Below are positions 7,337 through 16,022 of a stretch of DNA of 37,139 nt, piece after piece. Numbering within the stretch: the first letter of the stretch is position 1; the number at the start of each line of letters is the position of its first letter. The DNA comes from JBEKLJ01 sp050010255 (lineage in GTDB: Bacteria > Acidobacteriota > Terriglobia > Bryobacterales > Bryobacteraceae). A program made the translations under genes and the position numbers. Location: assembly GCA_050010255.1 (NCBI GenBank), contig JBEKLJ010000004.1, positions 1 to 37,139 of the forward strand, read 5' to 3'. The notes below the pieces were generated by a model. It did no database searches. It was not told where the DNA came from and was given only the letters and a program-made list of their open reading frames with translations.

Positions 7337-10300
7337 CTAGCAGCAGCCCGCCGCGTCGAGGATCGCCTGGCGCAGGTCTTCCGCGTCCATGGGCTTGGAG
7401 AGGTAACCATCCATGCCGGCCTCCAGGCAGCGCTCGCGGTCGCCCTTCATGGCGCGAGCGGTCATGGCGATGATCGGGATGCGGCGCCCCGTGCCAGCTT
7501 CGAGGTCGCGGATGGCCCGGGTTGCTTCGAGTCCATCCAGCTCCGGCATTTGGACGTCCATAAGAATCACATCGAAGCCGCCGGTGCGGAACTGATCCAC
7601 GCCCTGCCTGCCGTTCTCGGCCGTGGTGACGCGATGTCCGTCGCTCTCGAGAATCCGGGTTGCGATCTTCTGGTTGATGCGGTTGTCCTCCACGAGCAGG
7701 ATTCGCAGGCTGGGCGCGGGCGGAGAAGAGCCAGCGGATTCGGCGGCAGTGTCCGCGCTCTGCGGGATCTCGGCGGCCTCGACGGGCGCGAATTGGATCG
7801 TGAAGTGAAAGCGGCTGCCCCGGCCAGGCTCGCTCTCGACCCAGATCCGCCCGCCCATCATAGGGACAAGCTGGGCGCAAATGGCCAGCCCCAGTCCGCT
7901 ACCTCCGTACCTGCGGGTCGTCGAGCCGTCGGCCTGTCGAAACGGCTCGAAGATGAGGCGCTGTTTCTCCTGCGGGATTCCGGCGCCGCTGTCGCTCACG
8001 GAGAACTGAACGCCCAAACCCTGCGGCGAGCCGGGCAGCGGCTCGGCGCTTACTGAGACTTCACCACGGTCGGTGAACTTCACCGCGTTTCCCAGCAGAT
8101 TGATGAGGACCTGCCGCAGGCGGACCGGATCTCCAACGACCCATTCCGGAGTGCCAGGGTGGCAGTGGACGGTCAGAGCCAGCTTCTTCTCCGCCGCCCT
8201 GGGCGCAACGGCTCTGGCGGCTTCCTCCAGGACGCCGCCCAGCGCGAACGGAACCTGCTCCAACTCCATTCGGCCGGCTTCAACGCGCGAGAGGTCGAGG
8301 ATCTCGTTCAACAGGCGCATGAGCGAGCGCGCCGAGGCCAGTGCGTCGTCCAGATAATCACGCTGGTCCGCGGCCGACTCGGTCTCGAGCGCCAGAGACA
8401 GCATCCCGATGACGCCGTTCATGGGGGTGCGGATTTCGTGGCTCATGTTGGCGACGAACTCGCTTTTGGCGCGGCTCGCCGCTTGCGCCTCCTCCTTGAG
8501 AACCCCCTCTTCCTCGAGCTTCTTCTGGATGAGCAGCGTCTGCTTGCGGACACGGCGGCGAAGCATGAAGACCCAAGCCGAGGTGATCAGCGAGGAGATC
8601 GCCATGATGGCTATCAGTTGCGATCCGGTCCGCGTGGTCCACCACGGAGCATTGCGCAGGATCGCGACGTCGGCCGGTGACCGCAGGTACAGGTGGAACG
8701 CCTTCGGCAAAGCCACTATGTGCCCCTCTTCGATCTGGGCGGAGCAGACGCCCGTGAGTCGCGCGGCCGCGCCGTTTCTCGGCCAGGAGAGGTGTCCCAG
8801 CGCCTGATCGAGATAGGCGTTGAACATCACATTCCCGGCCTGAAGGATGAGCACCTGCTCGGTGGAAGTCGTCAAATGGTCAACGACTGTCGCGTCAATC
8901 TGGACCAGACGCGAGTCGTATTGACCATCGAGGGCTTCGGCTGCCGTCAGACGGGCAGGCTGGATGCGGCCATGAGAGCGGGCGAGCCGCAACTCGGCGC
9001 GGTCCAGTACGGGTGTGAGCTGTCCGATAGTGGCAAACCCGATGGCGTCCACCACGTCGCCGGGTTCGACGGGCTGAGAGCCGGCCAGGCGCACCTGCAC
9101 AGCGCCGGTTGCATCCTCGACGTAGACCAAGCCGCTCATCTGCCGCAGTGTTACGACGCCGCGAATGTGGACGCGGTGTCCAGCGGGACCGGACGTGAAT
9201 TGCATAAGGGACCCGACGCTTTGTGCTGGCAGAGCGAAGGGGTCCTTCACTCCCGGCTCGAGCGAGGTCACATAGGCTCGATCCGGGACGTACAACTGGA
9301 TGCCGAAGAGTTGCCGTTTTTGATTGAAGAGTATGGCGCAGACGCCGCGGACCCGGACCCGCGCGTCGATAAGATCCATCAGCGTGGATGGTGGCGTAAG
9401 GACGTGGGTGTTGAACCTGTGCGTACCCTCGACGATTTCCAGCACGGCATGGCCGGACTGCTGGCCGACCGAGTGCACCACACCTGTTGCCTCCACCCAC
9501 CGGCTGTCAAACGCGCCCCTCAACAGGCCGTCAATACCGGGTGCATCGGGCGGTGGCATGCGCGCAGGCCCCAGCATGGTGATTCTTGACGCCCTGATGA
9601 CAGGGGCGAAGTCGCCCGGCGCGCTGGAGCCGTCTATCTGAACCTCTTCGCCAGCCTTGAGATGCGGGGCCGGCCTGCCGCGCAGATCGATGAAGATGCC
9701 GGTAGTGCGGTCTTGCACGAACAGGGTCATCTGAACGGGATCGTAATAGGTGACGGTGGCGCGCAGCTTGACGGGATACCCCGCCCCCGCCTCCTCGGGC
9801 GGCAGAGCGTGGACTTCCGCAGCCGTGGTGAGGAGGCGAAGCTGCCGCCTGGGTGAGTTCGCACCCGGCCGGACAACAGCATCCTCGATGACCAAGGTGC
9901 CGGAGTGGATGGCTGGGAATCCGATCACGACAGCCTCGGTTCCCACATAGAGAGGTTCGGCGGGCGACGTGATAACTCCTGCCTCGCCGGCGGCGTCGGT
10001 GAAACGAAGTCCACGCTCGGCTCCCACCGCCAGCACTCGTCCCCGGAGCAATACGCGATGCCGCGGCACGCTGGCGGGCGCCATACGCTTGAGCTGGCCG
10101 ACGGACATCTTGGGCAAAGTGTCCGCCGCTGGAGCGGGAACCTCGACTGTGACAAAACGGAAGTCCTGCGTCCAAACGTCGGCGGCAACCCGCCTGCCAT
10201 TTAGATCCGAAGCGGTCGTGATCACACCCCTGAGCCGGACTGTCGCGTCGGGGAGATCGCGGTAGGGCACCCCTGGGTACTCCACGACATGGACCCGCAG

Positions 10301-10828
10301 CCGTATGCCATCCACGTCGATGTCCATGCCGAGGCGGCTAGTGCGCTCGATGAGCGCAGTTCGGATCACGGCGCGGACTTCCGTCCAAACGCCATCGAGG
10401 TGATCTGTGCCAAGGTCCGCCGGGCTGGCTGGCACCGGCGCGGGCATGCCTGGCATGCCCAAGACAGTTGCGCTGGGCTGCACCAGGGTGGGAGTCTGTT
10501 CTCCGGGTCCGGCCAGGGCACAGATCTCCACTAGCTCGCCGTGGGCCAGCGCCAACCCGCTGCGATTGTCCACTCGGAGGCCGGCTCCGCCCTGCTGCAA
10601 GTAGAGGAACCCGTTGATCTCGTCGACATAGGTGACAATTCCGCGCACGCACACCGGAGTGCCGGGCGGGAACCGGTTGCGCACGCGGAGCGCTTCGATG
10701 GGCGTCAGAGGCGGTGTTGTTCTGTCAGCCGTGGGGGATGGCCCGGCGGCCGCGATTGCCGCGGCACAGAATAGCAGCGTGACCGCCAGACGGCGCACCC
10801 GACTGCCCGACGTTGACACAGATGGCAC
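7337..10828 (-). CDS. hybrid sensor histidine kinase/response regulator with repeated periplasmic region
   Basis: About 1163 residues. A signal/anchor (RRLAVTLLFCAAAIAA) leads into some 700 extracytoplasmic residues with about seven recurrences of a beta-rich pattern (V-x-RGVVT...LYVQDxTG), beginning near 60, 200, 260, 355, 447, 553 and 644, probably OB-like folds. A membrane helix follows (about 731-753) and a short coiled coil. The HisKA H-box SHEIRTPMNG has phospho-acceptor His797. The HATPase domain shows LINLLGNAVKFTD, DSGAGIP and GGSGLGLAI. A C-terminal receiver shows MDVQMPELDG (Asp1091) and Lys1145 in SKPMD. I start at GTG 10828 because GGGAG sits 5 bases upstream; TTG 10840 is the alternative. 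The partner and output are not in the window. Confidence 0.9.
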   Translation of the reverse strand: MPSVSTSGSRVRRLAVTLLFCAAAIAAAGPSPTADRTTPPLTPIEALRVRNRFPPGTPVCVRGIVTYVDEINGFLYLQQGGAGLRVDNRSGLALAHGELVEICALAGPGEQTPTLVQPSATVLGMPGMPAPVPASPADLGTDHLDGVWTEVRAVIRTALIERTSRLGMDIDVDGIRLRVHVVEYPGVPYRDLPDATVRLRGVITTASDLNGRRVAADVWTQDFRFVTVEVPAPAADTLPKMSVGQLKRMAPASVPRHRVLLRGRVLAVGAERGLRFTDAAGEAGVITSPAEPLYVGTEAVVIGFPAIHSGTLVIEDAVVRPGANSPRRQLRLLTTAAEVHALPPEEAGAGYPVKLRATVTYYDPVQMTLFVQDRTTGIFIDLRGRPAPHLKAGEEVQIDGSSAPGDFAPVIRASRITMLGPARMPPPDAPGIDGLLRGAFDSRWVEATGVVHSVGQQSGHAVLEIVEGTHRFNTHVLTPPSTLMDLIDARVRVRGVCAILFNQKRQLFGIQLYVPDRAYVTSLEPGVKDPFALPAQSVGSLMQFTSGPAGHRVHIRGVVTLRQMSGLVYVEDATGAVQVRLAGSQPVEPGDVVDAIGFATIGQLTPVLDRAELRLARSHGRIQPARLTAAEALDGQYDSRLVQIDATVVDHLTTSTEQVLILQAGNVMFNAYLDQALGHLSWPRNGAAARLTGVCSAQIEEGHIVALPKAFHLYLRSPADVAILRNAPWWTTRTGSQLIAIMAISSLITSAWVFMLRRRVRKQTLLIQKKLEEEGVLKEEAQAASRAKSEFVANMSHEIRTPMNGVIGMLSLALETESAADQRDYLDDALASARSLMRLLNEILDLSRVEAGRMELEQVPFALGGVLEEAARAVAPRAAEKKLALTVHCHPGTPEWVVGDPVRLRQVLINLLGNAVKFTDRGEVSVSAEPLPGSPQGLGVQFSVSDSGAGIPQEKQRLIFEPFRQADGSTTRRYGGSGLGLAICAQLVPMMGGRIWVESEPGRGSRFHFTIQFAPVEAAEIPQSADTAAESAGSSPPAPSLRILLVEDNRINQKIATRILESDGHRVTTAENGRQGVDQFRTGGFDVILMDVQMPELDGLEATRAIRDLEAGTGRRIPIIAMTARAMKGDRERCLEAGMDGYLSKPMDAEDLRQAILDAAGCC

Positions 10829-11032
10829 GGAAGCTCCCAACGCCTCTTATCGGCACGAACCGGCGATTCTGTGACCCGGGATCATGGCCTGTGACCAAAT
10901 GCGACGCGAGGTGCGCCCTTGGCCTGCAACGCCCGTGTGGCCGTAGCCGCCCGATGCCGGCGGGAAGGCCGGCCTGGCAGCCTGGAAAGGCCGCTCCACA
11001 CCTCAGGCGACGCGGATTAGGATAAAAGCAGC

Positions 11033-11362
11033 GTGATCCTCATCGAACTGGTTTACGAGGAGGGATGCCCGCACGTGGCGGCGGCGCGGGCCAATCTGGC
11101 CTGGGCGTTCGTGGAAGCGCGTGTTTCGCAGCGCTGGACTGAATGGAACCGGGCTTGGCCGGCCGCTCCAGCGCGCGCCCGCGGGTGCACCTCGCCGACG
11201 ATCCTCATTAACGGCCGCAACGTCATGGACGGGCCGCCGGATGCCTCCAGACGCCTGCTTGCGGTTCCGAGCGTGCTGCTGCTCGTGGCGGCGCTGCGGG
11301 CGGCGGCAGCGGCCAGCCCGGACGTGCCGCGCCGCGGCAGGAGAAGGGGACGCGCGCGGTGA
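11033..11362 (+). CDS. small thioredoxin-fold-like protein
   Basis: A 109-residue protein. The N-terminal MILIELVYEEGCPHV has the strand-then-Cys layout of small thioredoxin-like proteins, but with a single Cys (CPH, not CxxC). A second Cys near residue 52 precedes SPTILINGRNVMDG, which matches the cis-proline/strand segment of that fold. The C-terminus is alanine- and arginine-rich. A redox or metal/mercury-related role would be a guess. It begins with GTG (TAGGAT 9 bases upstream) and its stop overlaps the next start as GTGA, so it is translationally coupled to the YihY gene. Confidence 0.55.
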   Translation: MILIELVYEEGCPHVAAARANLAWAFVEARVSQRWTEWNRAWPAAPARARGCTSPTILINGRNVMDGPPDASRRLLAVPSVLLLVAALRAAAAASPDVPRRGRRRGRAR

Positions 11363-12225
11363 GGCGGGTCTGGCCGGCAGTCGGGCGCGCCTTCGTCTCG
11401 GCTTACCGCGACGACGTCTCGGGCTACGCCAAGGGCGCGGCCTACTCGGCGCTGCTGGCATTCTTCCCGCTGCTGGCCACCGTAGCGATGATCCTGGTGA
11501 GCGCCAGGGCTGAGTTCGTCGCCGATGCCATTTCCGACTTCCTTTCCCAGATCCTGCCGCCGGGGACGCAGGACCTGGTGTTCGACTACTTCGTGACCAA
11601 GGGCCGGCCGCCGGTGCTGGTGCCGATTGCGGGCGCGCTGGTGTCGGTATGGGCGGGCTCGGGCGTGATGGTGAGCCTGATGCAGGGGTTCCACGTGGCC
11701 TACCGGATGCCGCCGGCCGGGCGGCCACTGGTCAAGGAGTGGATGGTTGCGATTCTGCTGGTATTCTTGGCGGCGATTCCGGTACTGGTGGCCTCGGCGC
11801 TGGTGCTTTTCGGCGCGTACGCCGAGCGCTGGACCGTCTGGTGGCTGGGGCTGGTTCCGGCGGGTGCGGAACTACGGGGCTCGGTGGCGGTGATCGGGAG
11901 CATGGCGCGGTACGTGATCGCGCTGGGTGCGCTCGTGCTGGGCGCGTCGATCCTCTACTACGTGGGGCCGAACCGGCCCCAGCGCTGGCGCGCTGTGTGG
12001 CCGGGGGCGGTACTGGCCACCATCCTGTGGCTCGCGGCGACCTCGTCGTTCGCCTGGTACGCACGGCACCTGGCCAGCTACAACGTGATGTACGGCAGCA
12101 TCGCCACGGTGATCCTGCTGGTGGTGTGGATGTACGTGCTGGCGATCATCGCCTTCCTGGGCTGCGAGTTCAACGTGGAGCTGGAGCGGAGTTTCCCCGA
12201 GTTCTTTCGCAAGCCACAAGCCTAA
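11359..12225 (+). CDS. YihY/BrkB-family inner membrane protein
   Basis: A 288-residue membrane protein with six hydrophobic segments. Family landmarks are the N-terminal GYAKGAAYSALLAFFPLLATV, the central ILYYVGPNRPQRWRAVWPGA and the last helix MYVLAIIAFLGCEFNVELE. The family was once called ribonuclease BN, but that activity belongs to another protein; YihY proteins are probably transporters or lipid/envelope proteins of unknown substrate. The GTG start overlaps the previous stop by four bases. Its TAA stop forms the first three bases of the TANNNT box placed before uvrB. Confidence 0.9.
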   Translation: MRRVWPAVGRAFVSAYRDDVSGYAKGAAYSALLAFFPLLATVAMILVSARAEFVADAISDFLSQILPPGTQDLVFDYFVTKGRPPVLVPIAGALVSVWAGSGVMVSLMQGFHVAYRMPPAGRPLVKEWMVAILLVFLAAIPVLVASALVLFGAYAERWTVWWLGLVPAGAELRGSVAVIGSMARYVIALGALVLGASILYYVGPNRPQRWRAVWPGAVLATILWLAATSSFAWYARHLASYNVMYGSIATVILLVVWMYVLAIIAFLGCEFNVELERSFPEFFRKPQA

Positions 12226-12228
12226 ACT
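12223..12228 (+). promoter_or_regulatory. TANNNT -10 box (TAAACT) for leaderless uvrB
   Basis: TAAACT ends exactly 6 bases before the uvrB GTG, and no Shine-Dalgarno lies between. The first three bases are the stop codon of the YihY gene. A -10 element at this distance would put the transcription start on or next to the start codon. Confidence 0.5.
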
Positions 12229-12234
12229 GAGATT

Positions 12235-14247
12235 GTGGGTTTCCGGATTGGAGTCGACTACCAGCCTCGCGGGGACCAGGCGCAGGCGATCGACCAGCTT
12301 GTCCGCGGGCTTCTGGACGGCGAGCCGCACCAGGTGCTGCTGGGGGTGACGGGGTCGGGCAAGACCTACACGATCGCGAAGGTGATCGAGCGGGTGGACC
12401 GGCCGACGCTGGTGCTGGCGCACAACAAGACCCTGGCGGCGCAGCTCTATCACGAATTCCGGACGTTCTTCCCGTCGAGCGCGGTGGAGTACTTCGTCAG
12501 CTACTACGACTACTACCAGCCTGAGGCGTACCTGCCTTCGAGCGACGTCTACATCGAGAAGGAGGCCACGATCAACGACGAGCTGGACAAGCTGCGGCTG
12601 TCGGCGACCAAGTCGCTGTTCGAGCGGCGGGACGCGGTGATCGTGGCGAGCGTCTCGTGCATTTACGGGCTGGGGTCGCCGGAGGCCTACTACGGCATGC
12701 TGCTGATGCTCGAGAAGGGGCAGAAGATCAAGCGCGAGCAGATTACGCGGCGGCTGGTGGAGATGCTTTACGAGCGGAACGACGCGGACTTCCGGCGCGG
12801 CACGTTCCGGGTGCGCGGGGACGTGATCGAGCTGTACCCCACCTACGACGACTACGCGTACCGGATCGAGCTGTGGGGCGAGGAGATCGAGAGCCTCTCG
12901 CAGATCGACCCGCTGCTGGGCCAAGTGCGGCAGACCTACCTGCGGCTGCCGGTGTACCCGAAGACGCACTACGTGATGAGCGAGCAGACGCGGGAGCAGG
13001 CGCTGAAGTCGATCGAGGCGGAGCTTCAGGCCTGGCACGCCGAGTTGGAGAAGCAGGGGAAGCTCATCGAGGCGCAGCGCGTGTGGCAGCGGACGATGTT
13101 CGACCTGGAGATGATCCGCACGATCGGCTATTGCCACGGCATCGAGAACTACTCACGGCACTTCTCGGGTCGGCTGCCGGGCGAGGCCCCGCCGACGCTG
13201 CTGGACTACCTGCCGCACGACGCGCTGATCGTCATCGACGAGAGCCACCAGACGGTGCCGCAGTTGCACGGCATGTACCACGGGGACCGCTCGCGGAAGG
13301 AGACGCTGGTGGCCTACGGGTTCCGGCTGCCGAGCGCGCTGGACAATCGGCCGCTCACCTTCGAGGAGTTCGAGAACCGGGTGAGCCAGGTAGTCTACGT
13401 CTCGGCGACGCCGGGGCCGTATGAGCTGACCAAGTCGGCGGGGGTGGTGGTGGAGCAGGTGATCCGGCCGACGGGGCTGGTGGATCCCGAGGTCGAGGTG
13501 CGGCCGGTTCGCGGGCAGGTGGACGATTTGCTCGAGGAGATACGCAAGCGCGCCCAGCAGGGCGAGCGGGTGCTGGTGACGACGCTGACCAAGCGCATGG
13601 CCGAGGACCTGGCCGAGTATTACTCCGAGGTGGGGGTGAAGTGCCGCTACCTGCACTCGGAGGTTTCGACGCTGGACCGGGTGAAGATCCTGCGCGACCT
13701 GCGGCGGGGCGAGTTCGACGCGTTGATCGGCGTGAACCTGCTGCGCGAGGGTCTGGATTTGCCCGAGGTCTCGCTGGTGGCGATTCTGGACGCGGACAAG
13801 GAAGGGTTCCTGCGGAGCGGGGGGGCGCTGATTCAGACCATCGGCCGCGCGGCGCGGAACGTCAACGGCAAGGCCCTGCTCTACGCCGACGTCATGACGG
13901 ACTCGATGCGCACGGCCATCGGCGAGACCGACCGCCGGCGCGCGATCCAAACGCAGTACAACCTCGAGAACGACATCACGCCGCAGTCCATCATCAAGCC
14001 GATTGACATGAGCCTGGTGGCGATCGCCGAAGGCGATTACGTGACGGTTCCCCTGGAGCCGGAGGCTCCCGAAGAGGAGCTGACGCCGGAGCAGCGCGAG
14101 AAGCTCGTCGGCGAGCTGGAGGAGCGAATGCGGGAAGCGGCCCGGAAGTTCGAGTTCGAGGAGGCGGCCGAGCTGCGCGACAGGATCAAGGGGCTGAAGG
14201 CGAAGATCATTTACGACGAGGGGAGCCGCATCGAGGCGGGGGCGTAG
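12235..14247 (+). CDS. uvrB: excinuclease ABC subunit B
   Basis: The damage-verifying helicase-like subunit of nucleotide excision repair, full length at 670 residues. Walker A is GVTGSGKT (37-44). The DNA-wedging beta-hairpin is visible as YYDYYQPEAYLPSSDVYIEK, and DESH (335-338) is the Walker B box. The C-terminal helicase motifs include NLLREGLDLPEVSLV and QTIGRAARN. A UVR domain (KFEFEEAAELRDRIKGLK) closes the protein, for contact with UvrC/UvrA. The GTG start is fixed by the conserved N-terminus FRIGVDYQPRGDQ. It lies 9 bases after the YihY stop. Nothing is missing compared with the family. Confidence 0.98.
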   Translation: MGFRIGVDYQPRGDQAQAIDQLVRGLLDGEPHQVLLGVTGSGKTYTIAKVIERVDRPTLVLAHNKTLAAQLYHEFRTFFPSSAVEYFVSYYDYYQPEAYLPSSDVYIEKEATINDELDKLRLSATKSLFERRDAVIVASVSCIYGLGSPEAYYGMLLMLEKGQKIKREQITRRLVEMLYERNDADFRRGTFRVRGDVIELYPTYDDYAYRIELWGEEIESLSQIDPLLGQVRQTYLRLPVYPKTHYVMSEQTREQALKSIEAELQAWHAELEKQGKLIEAQRVWQRTMFDLEMIRTIGYCHGIENYSRHFSGRLPGEAPPTLLDYLPHDALIVIDESHQTVPQLHGMYHGDRSRKETLVAYGFRLPSALDNRPLTFEEFENRVSQVVYVSATPGPYELTKSAGVVVEQVIRPTGLVDPEVEVRPVRGQVDDLLEEIRKRAQQGERVLVTTLTKRMAEDLAEYYSEVGVKCRYLHSEVSTLDRVKILRDLRRGEFDALIGVNLLREGLDLPEVSLVAILDADKEGFLRSGGALIQTIGRAARNVNGKALLYADVMTDSMRTAIGETDRRRAIQTQYNLENDITPQSIIKPIDMSLVAIAEGDYVTVPLEPEAPEEELTPEQREKLVGELEERMREAARKFEFEEAAELRDRIKGLKAKIIYDEGSRIEAGA

Positions 14248-14271
14248 GCGCCGCGCCGGATGGGGTTTGCG

Positions 14272-14277
14272 TAATCT
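14272..14277 (+). promoter_or_regulatory. TANNNT box (TAATCT) for the P-loop kinase
   Basis: TAATCT lies exactly 6 bases before the ATG at 14284 with no Shine-Dalgarno between. It has the same spacing as the boxes before uvrB, the 18311 acetyltransferase and the 23004 peptidase. Confidence 0.5.
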
Positions 14278-14283
14278 GTATAC

Positions 14284-14745
14284 ATGACCGATGCCGCTGA
14301 GGATGCCCGCCCGCGGATCGTGGTGCTGGTGGGGCTGCCGGGGAGCGGGAAGACCGTTTACCTGGAGAGGATCGGAGCGCCGGCGCTCTCCTCGGACGCG
14401 ATTCGCGGCCTGGTGAGCGACGACCCCACCAACCAGTCGATCCACCGCCGTGTGTTCGCCACCTTGCGGTACCTGCTGCGGCAGCGGCTGGAGCTGCGGC
14501 GGCCGGTGACCTACATCGACGCCACCAACCTCACGCCGCGCGAGCGGCGGGCCTACATCCGCATGGGCGAGCTCCATGGCTGCGACGTGGAAGCGGTCTT
14601 CTTCGACGTGCCAGTTGAGGTGTGCCTGGAGCGGAACCGGCGGCGGGAGCGGGTGGTGCCAGACGAAGCGGTGCTTAAGATGGCGGCCAAGCTGCGGCCG
14701 CCGGCGGTTGCGGAGGGCTTCACGCGGGTGACCGTGGTGCGGTAG
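14284..14745 (+). CDS. small P-loop kinase, polynucleotide-kinase-like
   Basis: A 153-residue stand-alone P-loop protein. Walker A is VGLPGSGKT (about 17-25), followed by LSSDAIRGLVSDD, a lid-like region, VTYIDATNLTPRERR and the C-terminal FFDVPVEVCLERNRRRERVVPDE. This is the layout of the 5'-polynucleotide-kinase domain of bacterial Pnkp and of related zeta-like kinases, with the SSD and DATN(L) signatures. ATP-dependent phosphorylation of a nucleic-acid or nucleotide hydroxyl is likely; the substrate is unproven. It follows uvrB by 36 bases on the same strand, so a DNA-repair connection is possible. Its 3' end overlaps the convergent MFS gene by 26 bases. Confidence 0.8.
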   Translation: MTDAAEDARPRIVVLVGLPGSGKTVYLERIGAPALSSDAIRGLVSDDPTNQSIHRRVFATLRYLLRQRLELRRPVTYIDATNLTPRERRAYIRMGELHGCDVEAVFFDVPVEVCLERNRRRERVVPDEAVLKMAAKLRPPAVAEGFTRVTVVR

Positions 14746-16021
14746 CAGGCTTGCGCCACAGGCGCATGGCCCCAAGCCAGCCCAGCGCCGGCAGGAAAGT
14801 CAGCAGGCCGGTGCCGAGCGCGACGTGCCGTGCCGACATCCCGGCATCGACGAGCCGGCCGGCCAGATAGCAGGCCACCGACATCGAGAGGATGTGGGAG
14901 GCGAAGTCGGCCGAGAAGACGCGGCCGCGGAAGCGGTCCTCGGTATGGTGCTGGAGCAGGGTGGTGGAGAAGACCCAGCCCATGGAACCGCCGCCGTTGG
15001 TGAGGATGACAGCCGCGGAGGCGAGCCAGAGCGAAGGGGCCATGGCCAGGCCGAAGTATCCCGCCGCGCCGAGCAGGAGTCCGAACAAGATCCCGAGGCG
15101 CAGCCGCGGATGACTCTCGCCTACCCAGATGGCGCCGAGGTTCGGGCCGAGCAGGGAGCCGACGCCGCGGGCCGCCATGAGCACGCTCATCGCGAGCATG
15201 GCGCCGCGTGCGGGGTCGAGGCCTGCGGCCCGGACCGGGAAGACGCGCTCGCCAAAGATCGGTAGCAGGACCCAGTGGGGCGCCAGCACGCCCAGGCCGG
15301 CCTTGGCGAACAAGAGCGCCACGAGCCGCCGGTCGCGGGCCACGTAGCGGAGGCCCTCGGCCATGGGCGAGAAGTCGATCAGGTCGCGCGGGCGCAAGGG
15401 CTTGGCGCCCGCCAGATGAGGCTCTTCGAACCGCATGCCGCGCAGCAGAGCGGCGGAGCCGAGGAAGGACAGGGAGTTGATCAGGAAGACCGCGTCGGTT
15501 CCGAGCAGCGTGGCCAGGGCGCCGCCCAGGCCGGAGCCCAGCGCCAGAGCCGTGGACCAGGTGATCGAGGAAAGCGCGTTGGCAGCGACCAGCTCCTCGC
15601 TGGAGGTGATATTCGGCACCACGGAGCTGCGGCCGGGCTCGAAGCAGGCCCACATCACCGTTTCCAGGAACAGCAAGACGTAGATGAAAGTGACCGATTG
15701 AACGCGAAACGCCACCGCCATCAGGAGGACGATGACCGCGCGGGTCAGGTCCGCGACAATCATGACGCGCTTGCGGCTGGCGCGGTCGTTCAGGATGCCG
15801 GCGCTGGGGGCGACGAGAACCTGCGGGAGCACTTGCAGGACGAAGGCGATGGCGACCGAGCGGGCCGTGCCGGTCAGTTTCAGCAGCAGGGCGTAGATGG
15901 CGACGACGTAGAGCCAGTCGCCCAGTTCGCTAATGAGCTGCGCCAGCCAGAGGCGGCGATAGTTGCGGTTGTAGCGGACCAGCCGCCAGTAGACCCGGGC
16001 CGACGTCGGGGAAGAACCCAT
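14720..16021 (-). CDS. MFS transporter
   Basis: A 433-residue major-facilitator protein with about 11-12 hydrophobic segments. The N-terminal NYRRLWLAQLISELGDWLY, the loop LNDRASRKRVMIVADLTRA (motif-A-like) and FEPGRSSVVPNI resemble the macrolide/enterobactin-exporter-like branch, so an efflux role is likely; the substrate is unknown. The start is the ATG at 16021; the frame is open further upstream, but that part is proline/serine-rich and lies inside trpS. The trpS stop and this ATG are one base apart (TGACATG), so the two genes are co-transcribed and probably coupled. Confidence 0.88.
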   Translation of the reverse strand: MGSSPTSARVYWRLVRYNRNYRRLWLAQLISELGDWLYVVAIYALLLKLTGTARSVAIAFVLQVLPQVLVAPSAGILNDRASRKRVMIVADLTRAVIVLLMAVAFRVQSVTFIYVLLFLETVMWACFEPGRSSVVPNITSSEELVAANALSSITWSTALALGSGLGGALATLLGTDAVFLINSLSFLGSAALLRGMRFEEPHLAGAKPLRPRDLIDFSPMAEGLRYVARDRRLVALLFAKAGLGVLAPHWVLLPIFGERVFPVRAAGLDPARGAMLAMSVLMAARGVGSLLGPNLGAIWVGESHPRLRLGILFGLLLGAAGYFGLAMAPSLWLASAAVILTNGGGSMGWVFSTTLLQHHTEDRFRGRVFSADFASHILSMSVACYLAGRLVDAGMSARHVALGTGLLTFLPALGWLGAMRLWRKPATAPRSPA

Positions 16022-16022
16022 G

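Noticed and set aside
13153..14775. 540-residue antisense open frame opposite uvrB and the kinase
   Set aside because: It is a high-GC shadow: His/Arg/Gln-rich, no domain, and the sense strand encodes an unambiguous UvrB.
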